Positions 9,646 to 17,157 of a stretch of DNA of 64,000 bases are shown piece after piece. The stretch is from Gloeotrichia echinulata CP02 (GTDB lineage: Bacteria > Cyanobacteriota > Cyanobacteriia > Cyanobacteriales > Nostocaceae), in assembly GCA_038087035.1 (NCBI GenBank), contig CP051187.1:2485001-2549000 (forward strand). Direction: 5' to 3'. Numbering within the stretch: the first letter of the stretch is position 1; each line of letters opens with the position of its first letter. The notes beneath the pieces were generated by a model. The model was not told the DNA's origin and did no database searches. It saw nothing but the letters and a program-made list of their open reading frames with translations. A program made the position numbers and the translations under genes.

Positions 9646-10867
9646 TTGACATACTCCCCGCCCTAAAAGGTCCCAGATTCTGGAGTCAAACAGCAATTGC
9701 TGGCTCTTGCCAGTCTAACATCACCTAACCCAATGGTTGATGCCCCAACCATTTGAATATTTCTCGCGGCGTTTTCATCACGTCCATTAATTGATTGACA
9801 AGATGGACAACGCCACTGTCTTATGGATAAATCTAGATTCTCTAAAATATGCCCACAATGAGAACAAGTTTTACTAGATGGATACCATTGATCTATATAA
9901 ACAAGTTGTTTGTTTTTCTTTTTAGTTACCCATGACAATATTTGGAGAAATTCTCCAAAAGCTACATCTGATATTTTTCTACCCCAAAGACGTTGCATAC
10001 CTTTGAGGTTTAGGGTTTCAAAACATAAAACATCAAACTTGTCTGTCAATTGATGAGCTAATTTCCAGAACCAATCACGTCTGCGGTTACAAACATTTTC
10101 ATGTTGACGAACTAAATTCTTTCTAGCTCTTTCACGATTATTTGACCGTTTTACCTTTTTGGAGTGGTTTTTACTAGCTTTCTTAATAGCATTCAAAGAT
10201 TGCTTGAGAAATTGTGGAGAATCAATTAAAGTTCCATCAGAGCAAGTTAGAAATGTCTTCAATCCGAAATCAAACCCCGCTATTTTACCAGTCGTTGATT
10301 TAATTTCTGGTTTTAATTCATTATTAACTACAATCACCATAAATAACTCACCTAGTGCAGTGCGTTTAATGGTTAATGTTTTGATTTTGCCCTCTACCTC
10401 TCTAGATTTCCAAAATTGATAAACTCGATTGGCAATTTTAATTCTATTCCCACTTAAGAGTTTATAACCTGCTTGTTTAAGCGTGAATGATTTGTATTTT
10501 TTAACCTTTTTAAAATTCGGTGGTCTGACTCCTTTCTTATTATGTTTAAAAAACAATTGGTAGGCTTTCTCTATGCGTTGACAGATATCTTGCACTGCTT
10601 GAGAACCTATTGATTGCCAAAATTGATGCCGTTTTCTTAATTTGGCAATATGAGACTGGAGTTTTGCACAGTTTAAGTGTTTGCTCCACATGCGATAGTA
10701 CCGTTTATGTAGAGCAATACAATGGTTATAGATTATCCCTGCGGCGTTGATCATCCGTTTCAGGTGTCTATTCCTTTTGTGTTCATACAACTTAAACTTT
10801 AGTGTGATCATGGCAATATTATATCAAAGTTGCCCTAGAAGGGCGAGGCTTTAAACCCATTTCTTTA
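9646..10867 (-). mobile_element. IS200/IS605-type element carrying tnpB only
   Basis: On the minus strand the element starts after TTAC (10868-10871 as gtaa on plus). Its left end has a hairpin (gcctcgcccttctagggc), it contains a single tnpB, and it ends ggcggggagtatgtcaa at 9646. No tnpA (Y1 transposase) is present, so mobility would need TnpA in trans. The right end matches the relics at 25873-25910 and 58183-58222. Confidence 0.8.
9663..10811 (-). CDS. tnpB: TnpB RNA-guided nuclease (IS605 OrfB)
   Basis: This 382-residue TnpB has the full RuvC triad in sequence: Asp181 (GFDFGLKT), Glu265 (CFETLNLKGM) and Asp345 (GRDENAARN). The zinc finger is Cys316/Cys319 and Cys335/Cys338. An N-terminal helix-turn-helix region (about 1-90) is also typical. 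TnpB proteins use an RNA from the element's right end to cut DNA beside a motif equal to the element's insertion site. Here that motif would be TTAC. Nothing is truncated, so it may be active; activity is inferred. Confidence 0.92.
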   Translation of the reverse strand: MITLKFKLYEHKRNRHLKRMINAAGIIYNHCIALHKRYYRMWSKHLNCAKLQSHIAKLRKRHQFWQSIGSQAVQDICQRIEKAYQLFFKHNKKGVRPPNFKKVKKYKSFTLKQAGYKLLSGNRIKIANRVYQFWKSREVEGKIKTLTIKRTALGELFMVIVVNNELKPEIKSTTGKIAGFDFGLKTFLTCSDGTLIDSPQFLKQSLNAIKKASKNHSKKVKRSNNRERARKNLVRQHENVCNRRRDWFWKLAHQLTDKFDVLCFETLNLKGMQRLWGRKISDVAFGEFLQILSWVTKKKNKQLVYIDQWYPSSKTCSHCGHILENLDLSIRQWRCPSCQSINGRDENAARNIQMVGASTIGLGDVRLARASNCCLTPESGTF

Positions 10868-10890
10868 GTAATACGGCAATATGGTGCAAT

Positions 10891-10914
10891 AAAAAAGCTG
10901 GTAGAACCAGCTCT
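10891..10914 (-). terminator. Rho-independent terminator of the ferredoxin operon
   Basis: On the minus strand agctggt-tct-accagct is followed by six T. It stands 27 bases after the ferredoxin stop codon. Confidence 0.8.
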
Positions 10915-10940
10915 TGATTATATTGATTGAAATTTATATT

Positions 10941-11402
10941 TTAATAACGGGATTTTTTGTTCTTTAATTTTTGTCTTTTACGCCGTCGCTCACCAGAAGC
11001 TACAGCATGATCTACCGGATAACCCACCACAGGAATTACCTGATATTTACGCTCTTCTTCTAACTGTTTCAGGTTGGTGTAATCAACCCAGTGAATGCAA
11101 TCAACCGGACAGGTGTCGATCGCTTCTTGAATCACCTCTTCTGTATCCCCATCCTGGCGAACTACACGCGATCGCCCATAATCTGGTTCAATATAAAAGG
11201 TGTTCCGTGCCACGTGGGCGCAGTGCTTACACCCAATACAGGTGAGTTCGTCTACATAAACACCCTTTTGTCGCAACACACCGCCTAATTCCGGCTCTAA
11301 ACCAGACCGTTCGGGGTCATCCCGTAAAAAACCACCTAATTCTGGCTCTAAACCGCTGCGATTGTCTTCTTGTGCTTCCCACGACGGCAAAAACTCAGCC
11401 AT
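10941..11402 (-). CDS. 4Fe-4S ferredoxin-like protein of the Ycf35 module
   Basis: This 153-residue protein has a ferredoxin core with CIGCKHCAHVARN at about residues 55-67 and CPVDCIHW at about 98-105. The first cluster is degenerate (CxxCxxC without the usual fourth Cys nearby; the fourth is in CPVDC), consistent with one [4Fe-4S] cluster. The N terminus carries two direct copies of RSGLEPELGG. The C terminus is Lys/Arg-rich. It overlaps the Ycf35 stop by one base (TAATG), indicating translational coupling, and has a clear terminator after it. The electron partner is unknown. Confidence 0.85.
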   Translation of the reverse strand: MAEFLPSWEAQEDNRSGLEPELGGFLRDDPERSGLEPELGGVLRQKGVYVDELTCIGCKHCAHVARNTFYIEPDYGRSRVVRQDGDTEEVIQEAIDTCPVDCIHWVDYTNLKQLEEERKYQVIPVVGYPVDHAVASGERRRKRQKLKNKKSRY

Positions 11403-11788
11403 TACGCACTCCAGCGCTGTACTACTAGGCGAATAGAACCATCTTTTTGTTGTTGTTGTTCTGCAACTTCAAACCCAACACGAGCAGTTTCTTTGACAAC
11501 TGTTTGGTATGCATACCGCTGCGTTACCTGGCGCAAGAATCCATCTACTGAGAGGTCTTGTTGCCAATATTGCAAATCAGCTACTAGTTCGTATTCTTTG
11601 CCATTCCATCTAAAGCCGATATCATAGCCATTTTCCTGCTCAATTGCAATTTCCGCAGGATGGGTTTGACCTTGATAACCGCGTACTTCCTGTGGACCGG
11701 GCTTCCAATCGATACCTAAACCAGTCAGAGCATCTTTCAAAGATTCAAGGTTACGGATTTGAGTTTTAATTTGGCTAAAGTGTGACAT
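11402..11788 (-). CDS. ycf35: Ycf35 (DUF1257) family protein
   Basis: This 128-residue protein begins MSHFSQIKTQIRNLESL, continues with LGIDWKPG, and ends with a QRWSA-like tail, as expected for Ycf35/DUF1257, which occurs in cyanobacteria and red-algal plastids. Its function is not established. It stands between a DUF2997 gene (42 bases upstream) and a ferredoxin gene (one-base overlap), so the three are very probably one transcript. Confidence 0.85.
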   Translation of the reverse strand: MSHFSQIKTQIRNLESLKDALTGLGIDWKPGPQEVRGYQGQTHPAEIAIEQENGYDIGFRWNGKEYELVADLQYWQQDLSVDGFLRQVTQRYAYQTVVKETARVGFEVAEQQQQKDGSIRLVVQRWSA

Positions 11789-11830
11789 GGTGATTGTAAT
11801 TCAATGACAGTAAACTACTATGTTGAAAAC

Positions 11831-12043
11831 TTACCATTCGCTGAACGTGGCTTGTGTATTTGCCACAACAGATTGCTGCACCTGATGAGCGGCGAAAAAT
11901 TCTGAGGTTGGTTCATGACTCACTACAAGTCCAAGCTGTGCTTCTATTGCTGCGGTAACTTCAGCACAAGAAGCACCCACAATCCCAGTGACTTTCTCTT
12001 GTACCCGACCATCTGGATAGATTATGAACTCTAATGTCTCCAT
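11831..12043 (-). CDS. DUF2997 family small protein
   Basis: This 70-residue protein starts METLEFIIYPDGRVQEKVTG and contains a conserved Cys (GASCAEVTAAIEAQLG), as in DUF2997, a small family found next to Ycf35 and ferredoxin in cyanobacteria. I chose ATG at 12043 over the in-frame TTG four codons upstream because the family begins at this Met. The function is unknown; it is possibly an accessory of the iron-sulfur protein in the same cluster. Confidence 0.75.
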   Translation of the reverse strand: METLEFIIYPDGRVQEKVTGIVGASCAEVTAAIEAQLGLVVSHEPTSEFFAAHQVQQSVVANTQATFSEW

Positions 12044-12055
12044 GCGCTTCGCCAA

Positions 12056-12454
12056 CCACGATAGTACGCTTGAACTGTGTCCCGTAACTAGAGGCTAAAA
12101 ATATATAGCCCTGGGAACATTTATACTTAGATACAAACTTGCCATTTGTTAACTAATGTTCCATATTTCAAAATATATATCTCAGAATCTTTACAAAAGT
12201 TATTATTTTAATTAGCGCTCACATCAGTCTCTAGTTAGTTTCTCTTAATCTCCTGGATTAGTCAAGGTAAAAGTTGCCTAGGACAATCAGCGCTAGAATG
12301 TCCTAACCACAGGCATTACGAGTAGTATAGCCAGTAAAGTCAGTTACAAAAATATGCAATTAATTGAAAAACTTTATCATTATCATTGAATTACCCCTAT
12401 TCTGGTATGGCATAAATTCTTGAAGCACTCAGCCTTGCTCTCTACTCTATAGCC
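12056..12454. other. Intergenic region without visible gene
   Basis: AT-rich, with stops in all frames. It holds the presumed promoter of the DUF2997-Ycf35-ferredoxin transcript at its left end. No repeat or hairpin of note was seen. Confidence 0.4.
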
Positions 12455-12778
12455 TTATTCAGCAAACATTTCAGCCAACGTATCTAAAACGGCTTTTTGT
12501 TCATCAGAACTAATCTGACCTAATTTTTTGACTAATCTAGTTTTGTCAACTGTACGAATTTGATCCAGAACAATTTGCCCATCTTTACCCTGAAATTGAC
12601 AAGCAACACGAGTTGGATAAGACTGTCGTTTAGTTGTCATCGGAGCAACAATGACAGTAGCAATATATTTGTTCATCTCATCTGGTGAAATTACTACGCA
12701 GGGTCTTGTCTTCTGAATTTCACTGCCAATTGTCGGGTCGAGATTAATCAAAAATACATCAAATCTATTGACTACCAC
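12455..12778 (-). CDS. MazF/PemK-type endoribonuclease toxin
   Basis: This 107-residue protein has the MazF/PemK fold signatures: VNRFDVFLINLDPTIGSEIQKTRPCVVIS at the N terminus, VAPMTT in the middle and VLDQIRTVDKTRL near the C terminus. MazF enzymes cleave mRNA and are neutralised by the partner antitoxin. The GTG start at 12778 overlaps the antitoxin stop by seven bases; an upstream TTG at 12799 is also in frame but adds residues absent from the family. All family motifs are intact. Confidence 0.87.
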   Translation of the reverse strand: MVVNRFDVFLINLDPTIGSEIQKTRPCVVISPDEMNKYIATVIVAPMTTKRQSYPTRVACQFQGKDGQIVLDQIRTVDKTRLVKKLGQISSDEQKAVLDTLAEMFAE

Positions 12779-13032
12779 TGCCAATCTAGATGCTCCCACT
12801 CTGTAGTTAGATTATCATCAAGCAGAGCATCGTCTTCTCTCTTTGCCATTGTAGCAAAGGCTGCCTCCCACCCTTTGCGCGATCGCGAGGCAGGACGGAC
12901 AATTAGGTGACTATCTTGAATTTCAATCTCCACCTCTTCATCTATACCGCTTTGTTCCAGCAAAAGTTTAGGAATGCGGATACCTTGAGAGTTACCGATT
13001 TTCACGATACGGGTTCTAATTGCTGTCCCCAT
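12772..13032 (-). CDS. AbrB/MazE-type antitoxin
   Basis: This 86-residue protein has an N-terminal SpoVT-AbrB swapped-hairpin domain (VKIGNSQGIRIPKLLLEQSG) and an acidic C-terminal tail with Trp residues (TTEWEHLDWQW) expected to bind the toxin. It precedes and overlaps the MazF-like gene. MazE-like antitoxins normally repress their own promoter, which would lie in 13033-13120. Confidence 0.87.
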   Translation of the reverse strand: MGTAIRTRIVKIGNSQGIRIPKLLLEQSGIDEEVEIEIQDSHLIVRPASRSRKGWEAAFATMAKREDDALLDDNLTTEWEHLDWQW

Positions 13033-13120
13033 GAGGATAATTTTCCTGATTCGTAATTACATTGTAACTACAAGTCAGGATTTTGTCAATTGAATTTTAG
13101 CCTTAACTTAACCGTATTGG

Positions 13121-13468
13121 TCAGGTCGTCTCAGAGTCATCCGGTGCTTCACCAAGGGTCTGCTGTGCAGCATGACGGATATGAAGAACACGCACTGTCG
13201 ATATTTCTTCTCCTACCAAAATCGTGAAAATTATTCGGTATGAGTTGCGCCCTCGACCGTAAATTATCTGGCGAATTTCTTGGCTAAAATAATCATTTTC
13301 TCTAGCTAGAGAACATCGCTTTGGCATTTGCGATAAAGACTCAATTACTTTTAGTAATCCTGCATACCACTGACTCGCCCTCTCAAGAGAAGTAACTTGA
13401 GACAACTGTAAAAATGCGTTGTCTGCTTCAGCTTCAGCTACACTAGAGATTTCAATATGGTATTTCAT
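13121..13468 (-). CDS. RelE/ParE-family toxin
   Basis: This 115-residue protein shows the RelE/ParE pattern: SSVAEAEADNAFLQLS, ASQWYAGLLKVIESL, then REIRQIIYGRGRNSYRIIFTI-like strands and a C-terminal VRVLHIRHAAQ. It starts inside the end of the antitoxin gene (four-base ATGA overlap). The target (ribosome-bound mRNA or gyrase) cannot be told from the sequence. Confidence 0.83.
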   Translation of the reverse strand: MKYHIEISSVAEAEADNAFLQLSQVTSLERASQWYAGLLKVIESLSQMPKRCSLARENDYFSQEIRQIIYGRGRNSYRIIFTILVGEEISTVRVLHIRHAAQQTLGEAPDDSETT

Positions 13469-13719
13469 GCGTCGGCTGGTAGGTTATATTTGCGACGCTG
13501 CTCGTCAGCAAAATCATCAAATGAACGGAATCTACCAGCTTCAAAATCTTCTAATCCTTGCTGAATACCCTTAATAGCTGCTTCTGAGTCTTGCAGATCC
13601 CACTCTAGGACAGCCTCTAACAACTGTGCTGCAACGAAACTAACATCTTGTCCTTGCTGTGCAGCTTTCTGGCGCAGTCGTGCTTCTAATTCTGGGCTAA
13701 GGGAAACAACAATCGCCAT
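13465..13719 (-). CDS. Antitoxin partner of the RelE/ParE toxin
   Basis: This 84-residue protein begins with a short N-terminal segment (MAIVVSLSPELEARLRQKAAQQG) of ribbon-helix-helix type, followed by a helical acidic tail (about 40-84). It overlaps the toxin start by four bases. This length and order fit the antitoxins of RelE/ParE modules common in cyanobacteria. Confidence 0.78.
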   Translation of the reverse strand: MAIVVSLSPELEARLRQKAAQQGQDVSFVAAQLLEAVLEWDLQDSEAAIKGIQQGLEDFEAGRFRSFDDFADEQRRKYNLPADA

Positions 13720-13816
13720 AATCGGATATTTTGCCTTATGTTTCTAGATATCATTCTATGTCAGAGTGTCTGAAAAATGCGCGTTTTCTGGTTGGGCAGA
13801 ATATATAATAATATTG

Positions 13817-14011
13817 CTACTGTTGGCGCTGGGCAATCTGAATTAACAATCTCAATGCTGTATTTACTGCTTCATCATTGGGAAAAGCTTGGGCAACATC
13901 AGCATCTAAAAGCACTAAATTTGTCCCTGCACGATATCGATCAACATACTTACCCCTAACCCCACCTTTCATTTGAGCAAAGTCATACTCAGGACGTAAT
14001 TCGTCTTCCAT
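13817..14011 (-). CDS. Small conserved cyanobacterial protein, possibly antitoxin-like
   Basis: This 64-residue protein (MEDELRPEYDFAQMKGG, then VRGKYVDRYRAGTNLVLLD and DVAQAFPNDEAVNTALR) resembles a frequent cyanobacterial small family whose C-terminal part looks like the tail of BrnA/CopG-type antitoxins. No toxin gene adjoins it here. It lies within an island of toxin-antitoxin modules on the same strand. The antitoxin role is inferred from context and composition only. Confidence 0.6.
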   Translation of the reverse strand: MEDELRPEYDFAQMKGGVRGKYVDRYRAGTNLVLLDADVAQAFPNDEAVNTALRLLIQIAQRQQ

Positions 14012-14121
14012 TTCGTTTTTAATTTCCTTGTGTAGTTATTCACGTTTTGGTACTACAACAGGCGATCGCGCATATTTATAGTAATATAAGACAGCTTATC
14101 TAATGTTGGGTTACGCTCTAG

Positions 14122-14370
14122 CTAGACTTTCACCATTTCAGGTACTGAATCAGGAGATGCTGGTTCAAAACGTAACACCATTATTTGCTCTGGACGTAAA
14201 CCGACAGATTCGTAAGTACGCCCATTGCGATCGCTAAATTCCACCTCAAACGCAGCGCCACCAGCTAATAATTCTACTACTGTACCAACTTGACCACGGT
14301 ACAGATGATATTCAGGCAGATCAACTGTTAGTGCTACTATATCAAGCAACTTGACTGTATTTTTAGTCAT
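14122..14370 (-). CDS. DUF4926 family protein
   Basis: This 82-residue protein has a small beta-rich SH3-like core (KLLDIVALTVDLPEY, then GQVGTVVELL and FEVEFSDRNGRTYES), as in DUF4926. It lies 25 bases after the viroplasmin-DUF6883 gene on the same strand, an arrangement I associate with DUF6883/DUF4926 pairs. It could be the small partner of a two-gene module. The function is unknown. Confidence 0.75.
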   Translation of the reverse strand: MTKNTVKLLDIVALTVDLPEYHLYRGQVGTVVELLAGGAAFEVEFSDRNGRTYESVGLRPEQIMVLRFEPASPDSVPEMVKV

Positions 14371-14395
14371 CTTCTATTTCTATCACTTCCAGATA

Positions 14396-14875
14396 TTACA
14401 GAGGATAGCAGGTTGTTAATCTTGGGATATCAGAATCATTTTCGATAATCCAAGCACTGCGAATGGTCGCACTTCTATTTTGCCATTCTAGGGTGAAATC
14501 TAGTATGTAGCGTTGTCCAAATTCATCACGTCGTCCCAATTTAACCTCATGCGTTTTGACTGTTTCTAAAAGAATCTGGCGTAATTCCTCAGCATAGTCT
14601 GCTGTCATACCCAGAATTGATGAAAAGAGACAGGTTTTATTTTTTCCTTCATTATGTTCTGGATTGAGACAGTAGTCACTTAGTTTACAAATGTCAACTA
14701 CTGCATTTTCTGCATTTGGAAGCCGATTAAATGCTGCTTCTGCTTCTTCTCTAGTTTTAAAAGATTTATGTCGCGCATCACTAAAACCTTTGGTTTGGTT
14801 TTCACATTCTTCCCAGGTTGTGAATATACCTGTCTTTCGACCCTTGAAAACAACGTAATATTTGTTGGATGCCAT
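14396..14875 (-). CDS. Viroplasmin-like (RNase HI N-terminal) domain fused to DUF6883
   Basis: This 159-residue protein has two parts. Residues 1-50 (KYYVVFKGRKTGIFTTWEE, then KSFKTREEAEAAF) are the RNase HI N-terminal/viroplasmin domain, which elsewhere binds RNA-DNA hybrids or double-stranded RNA. Residues about 60-159 (KLSDYCLNPEHNEGKNKT, LGMTADYAEELRQ, RSAWIIENDSDIPRLTTCYP) are DUF6883. The fusion implies the DUF6883 part acts on, or is brought to, nucleic acid. It begins a two-gene unit with DUF4926. The function is unknown; a toxin-like or defence role is a guess from the island. Confidence 0.72.
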   Translation of the reverse strand: MASNKYYVVFKGRKTGIFTTWEECENQTKGFSDARHKSFKTREEAEAAFNRLPNAENAVVDICKLSDYCLNPEHNEGKNKTCLFSSILGMTADYAEELRQILLETVKTHEVKLGRRDEFGQRYILDFTLEWQNRSATIRSAWIIENDSDIPRLTTCYPL

Positions 14876-15035
14876 TTAATTTACCATTAAACATTTGTTT
14901 TCTAATAAACAATTATATCCATCCTATAAATATTCAACATATTTAAATACTAGAAAACGCCGAATCAATTTCCAGGCTATCAACTCAGCTAAAACACGGA
15001 AATGATTTCATCTAGACGCAAATCAATCTCACAGA

Positions 15036-15290
15036 TCAATCTTGACCTTTTGACTCCAATGCTGTGTTAGACGACTGGTTACTACTATTTCTTCCAGCTT
15101 CTAACTTTTGACGAATAGCTAGCTGAACCTTTTCATCAAAATCAGGGTCGTTGAGAGATGCAATAATTCTGAGTGGACGTTGATTAATTCTGTTTAAGTA
15201 CGCCTGAAATGCAGCGTCATCTTTACGATGTTTGAGAAAATACTCTCTCAATTCTGCATTAGACATGGCATCATAGTTAACGCGGCTCAT
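15036..15290 (-). CDS. DUF6887 family protein
   Basis: This 84-residue protein begins MSRVNYDAMSNAELREYFLKH and continues RKDDAAFQAYLNR, the usual N-terminal helices of DUF6887, a small family paired with DUF6888 in cyanobacteria. ATG at 15290 was preferred to TTG at 15296. The C-terminal half is charged and low in pattern. Its start overlaps the end of an upstream DUF6888-like remnant by 14 bases, in keeping with a former two-gene operon. Confidence 0.7.
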   Translation of the reverse strand: MSRVNYDAMSNAELREYFLKHRKDDAAFQAYLNRINQRPLRIIASLNDPDFDEKVQLAIRQKLEAGRNSSNQSSNTALESKGQD

Positions 15291-15375
15291 CAGCAAACTC
15301 CCCGTTGGGTAGAATTTGAAACTCCAGTTCTTCGCTATAGCCAGCTAATAAATAGACATTGCCAGTTCGATACAT
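15277..15375 (-). pseudogene. C-terminal remnant of a DUF6888-like gene
   Basis: A 32-codon frame reads MYRTGNVYLLAGYSEELEFQ and ends ILPNGEFADEPR. The GNVYLLAG..EL.F.ILPNGE pattern is like the C-terminal half of DUF6888 proteins, the usual neighbour of DUF6887. A stop codon lies four codons upstream of the ATG, so the N-terminal half is missing. It could still be translated as a small peptide. Confidence 0.5.
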
Positions 15376-15417
15376 TTCTTCATCTATTGACTATACTAGC
15401 AGGTGTTTTTGGTTAAT

Positions 15418-15546
15418 TTTTCATAAAATCCCTTAAATCCAGTATTTCATAGTTCTGGCGACAATTTACCCAAGCCCAAACCTCCCAGAAAGAATTTCCG
15501 GTAAAAAAACGACTCTGCCAATGGAATAACCCAGGATAATGAACGA
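15418..15546 (-). pseudogene. Short open frame without start codon
   Basis: On the minus strand a frame bounded by stops reads VHYPGLFHWQSRFFTGNS and continues FWEVWAWVNCRQ, ending DLRDFMKN. The aromatic-rich composition is unlike random sequence, but no start codon precedes it and I do not recognise a family. It may be the 3' end of a decayed gene. Confidence 0.25.
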
Positions 15547-15625
15547 TAATTAACCTCTATAGCTCAAAGCCCTCAGCCACAAGCTGAGATGCTGAAAGCT
15601 TTCGATTCAACTTAACTAATTGACT

Positions 15626-16648
15626 ATGAATCCAGAACAAGTCAACGGTTCTCTAAATATTTCGCCAGCGATACGCATCGGAGTACTGGGTTTTGGCGGA
15701 CTCGGACAAGCAGCAGCCAAGGTACTGGCTGGTAAACGGGAAATGATTTTAGTCGCAGCAGCAGATCAAAAGGGTTACGCCTATGCTGCTGAGGGTTTAA
15801 AAACAGATGCTTGCATTGCAACTTACCAAGCTCAAGGTTCAGTAGGTTATTTAGAGCCTGTGGGCACTTTAACAAACAATAGTATTCAGGATTTAATCGC
15901 CACTACACAATCTGTAGATGGTTATTTTCTGGCTTTACCCAACCTGCCTAATGATTTTATCCCCTCTGTAGCCAAAGAGTTTATTAAATCTGGTTGGCGG
16001 GGTGTGCTGGTGGATGCAATTAAGCGTACCACGGCTGTAGAACAACTGCTAGCAATGAAAGCAGAATTGGAAGCTGCGGGAATTACTTATATGACTGGGT
16101 GCGGTGCAACACCAGGATTATTAACAGCCGCCGCCGCCTTAGCCGCCCAAAGCTACGCCGAAATTCACAAAGTAGAAATTACCTTTGGTGTAGGAATTGC
16201 CAATTGGGAAGCTTACCGCGCCACGGTGCGGGAAGATATAGGTCATATGCCAGGATACACTGTAGAAACAGCTAGGGCGATGACTGACGCCGAAGTAGCA
16301 GCGTTGCTGGATAAAACTAATGGCGTGCTTACCTTAGAAAATATGGAACACGCCGATGATGTGATGTTAGAGGTAGCGGGAATAGTGGGACGCGATCGCG
16401 TTACTGTTGGTGGTGTAGTCGATACCCGCAATCCTAAAAAACCACTCAGCACCAACGTTAAGGTTACAGGGCGCACCTTTGAAGGCAAAATTTCCACCCA
16501 TACCTTTACTTTAGGAGATGAAACCAGCATGGCAGCCAACGTTTGCGGCCCTGCATTTGGTTATCTCAAAGCTGGTAAACAACTGCACCAACGCGGTATT
16601 TACGGTATCTTTACCGCTGCTGAAATTATGCCTCAGTTTGTCAAGTGA
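15626..16648 (+). CDS. Saccharopine dehydrogenase-like oxidoreductase
   Basis: This 340-residue protein starts with a Rossmann nucleotide-binding motif (IRIGVLGFGGLGQAAAKVL, residues about 15-33) followed by a dehydrogenase C-terminal domain. It belongs to a cyanobacterial group annotated as saccharopine dehydrogenase-like; the substrate is not known. ATG at 15626 is preferred to an in-frame TTG at 15620. It is monocistronic; a 171-bp palindromic element begins four bases after its stop. Confidence 0.82.
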   Translation: MNPEQVNGSLNISPAIRIGVLGFGGLGQAAAKVLAGKREMILVAAADQKGYAYAAEGLKTDACIATYQAQGSVGYLEPVGTLTNNSIQDLIATTQSVDGYFLALPNLPNDFIPSVAKEFIKSGWRGVLVDAIKRTTAVEQLLAMKAELEAAGITYMTGCGATPGLLTAAAALAAQSYAEIHKVEITFGVGIANWEAYRATVREDIGHMPGYTVETARAMTDAEVAALLDKTNGVLTLENMEHADDVMLEVAGIVGRDRVTVGGVVDTRNPKKPLSTNVKVTGRTFEGKISTHTFTLGDETSMAANVCGPAFGYLKAGKQLHQRGIYGIFTAAEIMPQFVK

Positions 16649-16652
16649 GGGG

Positions 16653-16823
16653 CTAGTCCCGCGATTTCAAAGTCTTATACAATACCACTAAAACGCTGAC
16701 ACATGTAGGAGCGAGTGGGGGCACGGCATTGCCGTGCCCCGGAAGCTGGTATCATATCGTGTGGATTTAGGGGTATCTAAAAATTTATCCGGCTAAACAA
16801 ATAGTTTGAAATCGCGGGACTAG
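16653..16823 (+). mobile_element. 171-bp MITE-like element, copy A
   Basis: Terminal inverted repeats ctagtcccgcgatttcaaa / tttgaaatcgcgggactag enclose a hairpin core (gggcacggcattgccgtgcccc). The same element occurs inverted at 47437-47607 with the same length. No coding capacity. Ends in CTAG on both sides. Confidence 0.8.
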
Positions 16824-17157
16824 GGCGTGTTTTCTTATCAGCATCTTATAACATCGGTGCTAGATATTGGTATTGTCTAACTATGGGAGATAAAACCTTT
16901 TCTAGAGTTTTCGTCAGCGAAAGTTCTAACGACACACTGAGAACGCCAGTAACTCTGGGAACGCTGCGTAGTCTAAAAGCTGCATAGCGTAAGAATCCCC
17001 ATCTATAATCTCCGATTTAGATGGGGTGCGTTCAAAATCAGAATCATAAGTTGGGTTAGCCTACGGCAAGCAAGCTACCTTCGTCAACCCAACCTACGCT
17101 CTTTCAGGTTTTTAGCGCCAATTTAACCGTATTGGATTATACCCATATAACCCCTAT
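16824..17157. other. Intergenic region with palindromic repeats
   Basis: No gene. A hairpin repeat lies at about 17051-17100 (gttgggttagcctacggc .. ttcgtcaacccaac). It separates two convergent genes. Confidence 0.4.
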
